From the IMG/VR virus record IMGVR_UViG_3300034102_002439, positions 1 through 27,203 of that record: 27,203 nucleotides of DNA, one strand, 5' to 3'. The notes below the pieces were generated by a model, which saw nothing but the letters and a program-made list of their open reading frames with translations, was not told the origin of the DNA and did no database searches. This DNA is from a virus. The number at the start of each line of letters is the position of its first letter. Within the stretch, counting starts at the first letter, position 1. Positions 21,376 to 27,203 of this stretch are shown piece by piece. Both the position numbers and the translations under genes were made by a program.

Positions 21376-22064
21376 AAATAGGTTTCGGTTTTTATGGAAT
21401 AACTCACGGAATTGATAACAAGACTGGTTATCAAAGAGACTTTCGTGATTGCTGGTTTAATATTCAAGAAAACTTGATACAGCCTTTTGTTGCACAAGGA
21501 CATGAAGCCGTAACTTATGCATCGACATATCGTTTCGAAAATGCTGATATTGAAAGAGACTTCTACTCATTAGTTAATCCTAGAAAATTAGTGATTAATA
21601 AATCTGAAGGCTCTGATGCATTTACTGCTAAGTCTGCATTGCATAATGCTTTCGATGGTGAAGATTTAGACTTGGTTGTTTTCACTAGATTTGATATTCT
21701 GTTTCATCAAAAGATGACTGAGTTTCCAATCGAATTCAATAAAGTTAATATATTATTCCCTGAGGACCCTCAATGGTGGGCTAGCCATCGTTTTGTTTGT
21801 GATTGTTTTTATATTTGGAATCATCGATTCAGTGACCAAGTAAAGTGGGCAATGCGTGAAACTTATGGCTGGCCTAGAGGTACTGCATATCCAGACACTC
21901 ATGGTATTTTGAATTTCTTGATGCCTAGAATCGGTGAACAAAACATTCATTTTCTATGCAAAGATAATCACATAAGTAATGTGAATGATTTTTATACATT
22001 GTGCAGACCGAATGTACCTGAACATCCGAAGAAGCACCCTTTTGTGAAGAAAAAGTATGGTTAA
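21372..22064 (+). CDS. Glycosyltransferase-like protein, unknown family
   Basis: This 230-residue protein opens with MKIGFGFYGITHG and has a central strand followed by VVFTRFDILFHQK. This R-F-D-x-x-F pattern occurs in small GT-A-like proteins of capsule and phage loci. Aromatic segments follow (PEDPQWWASHRFVCDCFYIW), then an end rich in histidine and proline. It carries no membrane anchor. Its neighbours and the R-F-D segment suggest transfer or recognition of a sugar, but I do not recognise the family. It begins in an ATGA overlap and its last 8 bases are the start of the next gene. Confidence 0.55.
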   Translation: MKIGFGFYGITHGIDNKTGYQRDFRDCWFNIQENLIQPFVAQGHEAVTYASTYRFENADIERDFYSLVNPRKLVINKSEGSDAFTAKSALHNAFDGEDLDLVVFTRFDILFHQKMTEFPIEFNKVNILFPEDPQWWASHRFVCDCFYIWNHRFSDQVKWAMRETYGWPRGTAYPDTHGILNFLMPRIGEQNIHFLCKDNHISNVNDFYTLCRPNVPEHPKKHPFVKKKYG

Positions 22065-22788
22065 TAATTTGATTGTTTGTCCTGTTGGTATGAGTATACC
22101 GACAGACCCTCGCTGGAAAGATGAGGACCATTGGAGATGGACACATAATGAAAGAGACTATGAAACTCTTTTGATTGTGTATAATGACTTTGAGCCTGAG
22201 CCTGGTTCTTATGACCACATTGTACGAATTAAAGGTCACAAGTGGCAGCTAATGCAGAAAGTGAAAGATGTAATTGATATCGAGAAATATCGTTATATCG
22301 GTTGTGTTGATGATGACTTAATCACTGGCTATCAAGACTTCAATATCGGCTTAAACTACGCACAGAGATTCAATTTCGGATACTGGCAGCTATCAATGCC
22401 ACACGATTCAAGTTTAATCTATCAGCCACTGTTCAATGACCCGTCTTGCGATTTCTCTGAAACAAACTTCATTGAAATGGGTTCGTGTTTCTTTCAACTA
22501 GATTACTTTAAATTTCTCATGCAGTTTATCAGTCATTGGGACTTAGAGATTGCTTGGGGTATTGATAAGACATTCTATGATTTGTTCCAGAGTCCTGCGT
22601 ATGTTGTGCATTCTGGAATGATTCACCAACCGATTCGTGATAGTTACTATGACAAAACAGCGGCAATGAATGAAATGAATGACTATCTTTTTAGACGATA
22701 CCCTGATATACTAGAGAGGTATTACGGAAGAAAATCCAATTTTGTTGACAGACAAGACACTTTGAGAAAGTTTAAGATAAATGATTGA
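22057..22788 (+). CDS. DUF707-like putative glycosyltransferase
   Basis: This 243-residue protein resembles the DUF707 group of glycosyltransferase-like proteins. It has HIVRIKGHKWQLMQK, the acidic strand end YIGCVDDDLITGY (a D-D-D metal-type site), SMPHDSSLIYQP, FIEMGSCFFQLDYF and the near-C-terminal LEIAWGIDKTFYDL. It is predicted to be soluble. Proteins of this group sit in capsule and LPS clusters, but I know of no biochemical activity, so the substrate is open. Both ends overlap neighbouring genes by 8 bases, and it precedes the nucleotide-sugar activation set directly. Confidence 0.65.
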   Translation: MVNNLIVCPVGMSIPTDPRWKDEDHWRWTHNERDYETLLIVYNDFEPEPGSYDHIVRIKGHKWQLMQKVKDVIDIEKYRYIGCVDDDLITGYQDFNIGLNYAQRFNFGYWQLSMPHDSSLIYQPLFNDPSCDFSETNFIEMGSCFFQLDYFKFLMQFISHWDLEIAWGIDKTFYDLFQSPAYVVHSGMIHQPIRDSYYDKTAAMNEMNDYLFRRYPDILERYYGRKSNFVDRQDTLRKFKIND

Positions 22789-23320
22789 CCTGATAATTCT
22801 TGATGTTGATGGTGTTATGACCGATGGTCGAAAATACTATGATAGAGATGGCACTGTAAGATTCAAAACTTTTTGTGACAGAGACTGGACCGCAATTAAA
22901 AGATTCCGTGCATTGGGAATCAAAGTTATTTTTCTGACTGGTGACCCATTCAACGTTACTATCGGTGAAAACAGAAACATTGATGTTATCGTAAACCGAC
23001 AAAACGGTACACATAACGATAAATCCAGTTATCTTCCAGAAATCTGTTCTAATTACAATGTAATACCGGCTAATATTGCTTTTGTTGGTGATGATATCTT
23101 TGATATTGGTTTGATGAAAAAAGTCGGCTATTCATTCTGTCCCTTTGATGCACCACTTGAAGTGCGGGATGTTTGTAATGTCTTAACTAAGAATTCTGGT
23201 GATAATGTCGTTGCAGATTTGTATGATTTTCTTTTGCTGACACCTGGTGGATTGAAACCATATGATTTCGATGAACATCTAAAGAATGTTTATGAGTTGG
23301 ACTTGAAAGAGAAATTCTAA
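22781..23320 (+). CDS. HAD-superfamily phosphatase, KdsC-like
   Basis: This 179-residue HAD hydrolase without a cap domain, as in KdsC, has D8-x-D10 in LDVDGVMTDG, then the threonine motif VIFLTGD. A lysine-containing segment and the acidic VGDDIFDIGLMKKVG (motif IV) follow. KdsC removes phosphate from Kdo-8-phosphate. Relatives act on heptose bisphosphates or nonulosonate phosphates. In this gene set, next to a PfkB kinase and a nucleotidylyltransferase, the likely substrate is a sugar bisphosphate or phosphate on the way to an NDP-sugar. A C-terminal extension of some 30 residues (LLLTPGGLKPYDFDEHLK) is longer than in KdsC. The start overlaps the upstream gene by 8 bases. Confidence 0.85.
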   Translation: MIDLIILDVDGVMTDGRKYYDRDGTVRFKTFCDRDWTAIKRFRALGIKVIFLTGDPFNVTIGENRNIDVIVNRQNGTHNDKSSYLPEICSNYNVIPANIAFVGDDIFDIGLMKKVGYSFCPFDAPLEVRDVCNVLTKNSGDNVVADLYDFLLLTPGGLKPYDFDEHLKNVYELDLKEKF

Positions 23321-23988
23321 TGTTTGATATTACACTTTATGGTCATCTAACTAATGACCATATCTTTGATGGACAAGAAGAATCTATGTCTCTTGGTGGC
23401 ATCGCCAATTGCTGGCGCGCATTATGTGATTTAGATATTAAAATGAATATCGGTCTATCGCCTTCAGCACTAGGTGAAGCAAATATTTACCTTGAGAGAA
23501 AACACTCTAAAAGAAATTCTATTGCAGAATTGAATAAAGAAAAGTTTGAGGTGAAAGTCAAACCTTCTAAAATGTCTCATGTATTGTATTTGAATGAACT
23601 GCATGACACCCGTTTTATTAAAGAATTAAGTGGTGTTTTGAGTGCAGATTTGTGCAAAGGTGAAGAAGTTAAGTATGAATTGTTGAAACACTTTGATTAT
23701 GTTTTTGTTGCAAATGATGAGGACCATGATATCGAAAAGATTCGCTGGTACTCAAATATGGTCATTGTACATTCACCTGAAGGCAGTGTAATTTCTGTTG
23801 GTGAAATGATTCAGCCACCCTACATGGTGCATAAAATGCACATAGTTGAAAATGCAAATGTACTTGGTGCTGGAGATATGTTTGCATCGTGTTTTCTGTA
23901 TGCTATACATAATAAATGGTCACTTGACGGTGCAAGAGAATTTGCACACATTAAGACTGCTGAATTGATTAGGAAATATAATGTCTAA
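23320..23988 (+). CDS. PfkB-family carbohydrate kinase, shortened
   Basis: This 222-residue protein has the N-terminal PfkB pattern SLGGIANCWRAL and the C-terminal signature VLGAGDMFASCFLYA, in which D186 would be the catalytic base and GAG the anion hole. It lacks roughly 80 residues compared with ordinary ribokinase-type enzymes (about 300), mainly in the lid and mid-domain. It may therefore be a minimal kinase or need a partner. PfkB kinases phosphorylate sugar hydroxyls. HldE, which makes heptose 1,7-bisphosphate, is one example. It sits between the phosphatase and the nucleotidylyltransferase-isomerase fusion, with overlaps of 1 and 8 bases, which suggests one pathway. Confidence 0.82.
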   Translation: MFDITLYGHLTNDHIFDGQEESMSLGGIANCWRALCDLDIKMNIGLSPSALGEANIYLERKHSKRNSIAELNKEKFEVKVKPSKMSHVLYLNELHDTRFIKELSGVLSADLCKGEEVKYELLKHFDYVFVANDEDHDIEKIRWYSNMVIVHSPEGSVISVGEMIQPPYMVHKMHIVENANVLGAGDMFASCFLYAIHNKWSLDGAREFAHIKTAELIRKYNV

Positions 23989-25141
23989 AAAATACAATTT
24001 ACTTTTGCCAATCGCAGGCAAAGCACAACGATTCCTTGATGCTGGCTATATGATGCCAAAGCCATTGATTCGCGCCAAACACAAACATGTTATAGATTGG
24101 TCCATGGATTCTATTGACTATGGAGATTGTAATTTAATTTTCATTGTTAGACTCGACCACATTTACAATTTCAGTATTGATAAGATTCTGAAGCAAAAGT
24201 TTGGTGAAGATATTAAAATTGTTACAGTTGACCATGTAACTAGAGGTGCATTAGAAACTTGTACTCTAGCTGAAGAATATATTGATAATGATTTGCCTTT
24301 GTTCATCTATACACCAGATGTTTTCTTCGGACCTAAATTTGACCCCGAATCTGTATCTAAAGATTCTGATGGTTTTCTACTAACATTCTTAGCAAATAGT
24401 CCAGACCATAGTTACTCCGATTTTGATGAAAATGGTGTAGTTTCTCGCGTTGTTGAAAAAGAAGTTATCAGCCAACATGCTAACGTTGGTCTATACTATT
24501 TCAAAACTGGCAGTATGTTCTTGCATTATGCATGGAGAGCAATTGACGATAATCTGATGGTAAAAGGTGAGTTCTATATTGCACCCATCTACAATTATAT
24601 GATTCATGAAAAGCTTAAAGTAACTGCATATGATACTGCAAAAATGCACATTCTTGGTACGCCAGATACCTTTGAGTTTTTCTGTAAGCGAGTATTGCCT
24701 AGATTCGGTGACAAACCAATCGCACTAGCTGCCGACCATTCTGGCTTCGATTTGAAAGAAGAATGTAAAGATTTGTTAATTGATTTGGGTCTTGATTACA
24801 TTGACGTTGGCACATATGTTGATAAGTCTTGCGACTACTATGATTATGTTAGCCAGTCGGCTAAACTTGTTGAAGATGGGCATTGTGACCATGCAATCTC
24901 TTTCTGTCGTTCAGGACAAGGTGTAAATATTGCGGCAAATCATTGTGAACCATTTATCTCTGCTCTAACATTTGATGATTTCACTGCACGAATGGCGGTT
25001 GAGCATAATTGTGCGAACCATTTTGCTGTTCCCTCAAAGTATGTTGATAAAGTCATTCTTGAAGATATGATACTAACATGGATGCAGACAACCTTTGATG
25101 GTGGTCGCCATTTTACTCGTTTGAATAAGGTGTTGAAATAA
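23981..25141 (+). CDS. Sugar-phosphate nucleotidylyltransferase fused to an RpiB-type isomerase
   Basis: This 386-residue protein has two enzymes in one chain. Residues 1-240 form an NTP-transferase domain. LLPIAGKAQRFLDAGY followed by MPKPLI is the nucleotide-binding loop, and IYTPDVFFG carries the metal aspartate. Residues 244-386 form a ribose-5-phosphate isomerase B/LacAB domain. It has LAADHSGFDLKEE (D252, H253) and SFCRSGQGVNIAANH, with C309 56 residues after H253, the same spacing as H10-C66 in E. coli RpiB. HNCANHFAVPSKYV follows. The usual CGTG loop reads CRSG here. A fused isomerase and nucleotidylyltransferase would catalyse the first and last steps of a nucleotide-sugar route. The chain is intact, and it overlaps the kinase by 8 bases. 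Confidence 0.88.
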   Translation: MSKKYNLLLPIAGKAQRFLDAGYMMPKPLIRAKHKHVIDWSMDSIDYGDCNLIFIVRLDHIYNFSIDKILKQKFGEDIKIVTVDHVTRGALETCTLAEEYIDNDLPLFIYTPDVFFGPKFDPESVSKDSDGFLLTFLANSPDHSYSDFDENGVVSRVVEKEVISQHANVGLYYFKTGSMFLHYAWRAIDDNLMVKGEFYIAPIYNYMIHEKLKVTAYDTAKMHILGTPDTFEFFCKRVLPRFGDKPIALAADHSGFDLKEECKDLLIDLGLDYIDVGTYVDKSCDYYDYVSQSAKLVEDGHCDHAISFCRSGQGVNIAANHCEPFISALTFDDFTARMAVEHNCANHFAVPSKYVDKVILEDMILTWMQTTFDGGRHFTRLNKVLK

Positions 25142-25590
25142 TGTACTACGCACACAGAGGAAATCTGGAAGGCAGAATTGCTGAAAGAGAAAATCAACCG
25201 GAGTATATCGATGAAGCCATTGCTCAAGGTTTTGGTGCTGAGGTTGATTTATGGAAAGTTGGTGAAAGAATCTATCTTGGTCATGATGATGGTCAGTATG
25301 ACATTGACTTGAAATGGTTACAAGAAAGAAAACAATACTTGCTTGTACACACCAAGAACAAAGAAGCTTTTGAATTCAGTTTGAAGAATAAATTACATGC
25401 TTTCTGGCATACTGAAGAAGATTATGTAATTACGACCTGGGGCTACGTTGTTGGCTATCCTGGTCGTGAATCTGTTGGTGATTTGTTCTTATTGAGCGTA
25501 CCGGAAAGAGTCTGGCCAGTTGAAGAAATTAAAAAACATATCACTTTTGGCGTGATATCTGACTATGTAAAAACGCTAAATAACAGATAA
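25141..25590 (+). CDS. Short glycerophosphodiester phosphodiesterase-like protein
   Basis: This is a 149-residue TIM-barrel-type fragment with the catalytic signature of the GDPD superfamily. H5-R6-G in YYAHRGNLEG, E34-x-D36 in AEVDLWKVG and H48-D in YLGHDDGQ are all in the expected order. It is much shorter than normal GDPDs (230-250 residues), so only a reduced or half barrel is present. Similar short proteins with HRG and EVD motifs occur in capsule clusters. It shares one base with the preceding stop and is the last gene of the overlapping operon. Possible roles are cleavage of a phosphodiester-linked sugar or lipid, or a remodelled binding protein. Confidence 0.72.
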   Translation: MYYAHRGNLEGRIAERENQPEYIDEAIAQGFGAEVDLWKVGERIYLGHDDGQYDIDLKWLQERKQYLLVHTKNKEAFEFSLKNKLHAFWHTEEDYVITTWGYVVGYPGRESVGDLFLLSVPERVWPVEEIKKHITFGVISDYVKTLNNR

Positions 25591-25613
25591 ATCTAAACTA
25601 ACTGCTGTAGAGG
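25586..25613 (+). promoter_or_regulatory. Possible late-type promoter and ribosome site before the two-domain gene
   Basis: GATAAATC (25586-25593) matches the T4 late box TATAAATA at 6 of 8 positions and again overlaps an upstream stop codon, as does the exact box at 14983. A GAGG ribosome site (25610-25613) precedes the ATG at 25621. This is a weak call. Confidence 0.3.
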
Positions 25614-25620
25614 CGGGGAC

Positions 25621-27203
25621 ATGAACTTTAAAGATTATCTGGAAGAACAGAAAGAGAACCATGCTGTCTTAGCATTTGGACGCATGAATCCACCAACCAC
25701 AGGTCACGCCAAGCTGGTTGATAAAGTGAAAGATATAGCTAAAGATGTAGGTGGTTCACATCACATCGTTTTATCACACTCTCAAGATGAGGCTAAAAAC
25801 CCTCTAACCGCAGAGCAAAAAGTCAAACACGCAAAGAGATATTTCCCAGATACGAATATCTCAACCTCGTCTAAAGAACATCCAAACTTCCTATCGCAAG
25901 CATCCAAGTTACATAAGGCTGGTGTAACTCACCTACACATGGTTGCTGGTTCCGATAGAACCGAAGAATACCACAAAACATTGCACAAATACAATGGTGT
26001 AAAAGGTACTCACGGTTACTTCAAATTCAAAGATATCAAAGTACACTCTGCTGGTGAACGTGACCCTGACGCTGAAGGCGTGGAAGGTATGTCTGCATCT
26101 AAAATGCGCGAACATGCAAAAAAAGGTAACTTCAAAGAGTTTAAGAAGGGTGTACCTGGACATGTTGCACACGAACACGCAAAAGATTTATACAACGATG
26201 TTCGCAAAGGAATGAACATTAAAGAAGATTTTCATTCTCAGTTGCAAATGATTCTTGCTGAAGGTGTTCACGATAAAGGCATCTTCAAGGCAGTGTTCCT
26301 ATCTGGCGGTCCAGGTTCAGGTAAAGATTATGTTCTGGACAATACTTTGTCTGGTCATGGCATGGTCGAAATCAACTCCGACAAAGCACTAGAATTCTTG
26401 ATGGATAAAAACAATCTCAGCAAAAAGATGCCTGAGAGTGAAAAAGAGTTGCGTGATGTTGTTCGTGGTCGTGCAAAAGATATCACCGAACTGAAACAGA
26501 GACTTGCATTGCTAGGCAGAAACGGTCTTATCATTAATGGTACTGGTGATGACCCAGCAAAATATGCAAAGATTAAAAAGAATCTAGAGTCAATTGGCTA
26601 CGAAACCTCTATGGTTGCTGTCGTAACTAAAGATGAAATTTCTGCACAAAGAAACATCGAACGCGGTCAACGTGGTGGTAGAACTGTACCAGAAAAGATT
26701 CGCAAAGAAAAGTGGGACTCAGTGAACAATGCTCGACCTGAAATGGCGAAGCTGTTCGGCAAAAACTATATCGAATTTGATAACTCTGAAGATTTGAGAA
26801 ACGCCGCACCTGAAGTTGTTCAGGCTAAAAAAGAAGAAATGACAAACATCTTTAAGCAGATTCAAGATTTTGTCAAAAAACCACCAAAGAGTGAAGAAGC
26901 AAAACAATGGGTTGCCGGTGAACTGGCTAAGAAAGATACACTGCCAGTTAAAAAAGGTGGTGCAGAACAAGTTGCACCTAAGCATCATGAAGATGCAGGC
27001 ATTGCAGACAAAGCAAGAGAGCTTGGCTTACAATACTATGGTTTTGGTAGATATGGTAAGAACGGTAAGGTCACGCACCACTCGGTGCATGGGCAGTTAG
27101 TTGCTGACCCAACACATGTTGAACAACAAAAGGCTCAACAGAAGGCAGAAAAAGTAAAGGCTATGCAGTCGAGTGGTTCACCAATGAAAGAGGATGTGAA
27201 CAA
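25621..27203 (+). CDS. Two-domain protein: NMNAT-like nucleotidyltransferase and P-loop kinase (3' end outside window)
   Basis: The frame is open from the ATG at 25621 to the window edge (527 codons seen). Residues 1-9 (MNFKDYLEE) resemble the capsid-targeting peptide. Residues 15-180 form a cytidylyltransferase/NMNAT-like domain. FGRMNPPTTGHAKL is the HxGH-type nucleotide motif and MSASKMR at 157-163 the S/T-x-x-R motif. A linker contains ILAEG at 211-215. Then a P-loop kinase begins, with GGPGSGKD at 229-236, INSDKALEFLM, GRNGLIINGTGDD and RNIERGQRGGRTVPE, in the manner of polynucleotide kinase or zeta-toxin-type kinases. A basic, glutamine-rich C-terminal part has YYGFGRYGKNGKVTH. The order NMNAT then kinase recalls NadR, but the kinase is not clearly of the RNK type. 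Confidence 0.8.
   Translation, partial: MNFKDYLEEQKENHAVLAFGRMNPPTTGHAKLVDKVKDIAKDVGGSHHIVLSHSQDEAKNPLTAEQKVKHAKRYFPDTNISTSSKEHPNFLSQASKLHKAGVTHLHMVAGSDRTEEYHKTLHKYNGVKGTHGYFKFKDIKVHSAGERDPDAEGVEGMSASKMREHAKKGNFKEFKKGVPGHVAHEHAKDLYNDVRKGMNIKEDFHSQLQMILAEGVHDKGIFKAVFLSGGPGSGKDYVLDNTLSGHGMVEINSDKALEFLMDKNNLSKKMPESEKELRDVVRGRAKDITELKQRLALLGRNGLIINGTGDDPAKYAKIKKNLESIGYETSMVAVVTKDEISAQRNIERGQRGGRTVPEKIRKEKWDSVNNARPEMAKLFGKNYIEFDNSEDLRNAAPEVVQAKKEEMTNIFKQIQDFVKKPPKSEEAKQWVAGELAKKDTLPVKKGGAEQVAPKHHEDAGIADKARELGLQYYGFGRYGKNGKVTHHSVHGQLVADPTHVEQQKAQQKAEKVKAMQSSGSPMKEDVN

Overview
This window is a compact piece of a T4-like (Straboviridae/Kyanoviridae-type) myovirus genome. All genes are on the + strand, most are packed end to end or overlap, and base composition is AT-rich. 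The diagnostic evidence is the T4 replication core in T4 order: sliding clamp 45, clamp-loader 44, clamp-loader 62, regA, family-B DNA polymerase 43, uvsX and helicase 41. The Hsp20 gene, the short gp62, the small membrane protein after gp44 and the small protein between uvsX and 41 point to the marine/freshwater relatives of T4 (cyanophage- or pelagiphage-like) rather than to coliphage T4. I cannot name the host. I see no photosynthesis genes, tRNAs, CRISPR arrays or insertion sequences.

Layout. 1-62: a rho-independent terminator closes an upstream unit. 63-1252: a glycosyltransferase-like gene and a dATP/dGTP diphosphohydrolase-like gene. 1268-4854: 45, a small ORF, 44, a membrane protein, an AT-rich probable PD-(D/E)XK nuclease that looks inserted, 62 and regA. 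4868-9717: an accessory block between regA and 43 with Hsp20, a metallophosphoesterase, a rubrerythrin plus a separate 43-residue rubredoxin, an SGNH hydrolase, dCMP deaminase, an AbrB-MazG fusion and a second MazG. This block also has several recognisable promoters. 9718-14987: 43, uvsX, a conserved small gene and 41. 15011-17586: a set with a perfect T4-late-type TATAAATA box, holding a second PD-(D/E)XK-like protein, a KxDG ligase-fold nucleotidyltransferase and two small proteins. 17616-25590: ten genes, every one overlapping the next by 1, 4 or 8 nt, for nucleotide-sugar synthesis and glycosyl transfer. 25621-27203: the start of a large two-domain protein (NMNAT-like nucleotidyltransferase plus P-loop kinase) that runs off the window.

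How it fits together. Replication proteins (45/44/62/43/41/uvsX) form the replisome, with RegA as translational repressor. The nucleotide enzymes (dCMP deaminase and three all-alpha NTP pyrophosphatase-type proteins) shape the dNTP pool. The sugar operon contains an isomerase domain, a PfkB kinase, a HAD phosphatase and a nucleotidylyltransferase. These are the four activities used in bacterial NDP-heptose synthesis. A dehydratase/epimerase, a C-methyltransferase and up to four glycosyltransferase-like proteins lie beside them, so the phage may make and attach its own sugar. Three proteins (15760, 17275, 25621) start with a short peptide resembling the T4 capsid-targeting sequence followed by an (L/I)xE site, suggesting they may be packaged and injected.

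The points I consider most worth checking are the complete sugar-activation set with its NTP-transferase/RpiB fusion, the capsid-targeting-like N-termini, the two exact-consensus promoters that share an extended motif, and the promoter buried in a hairpin at 5620-5662.
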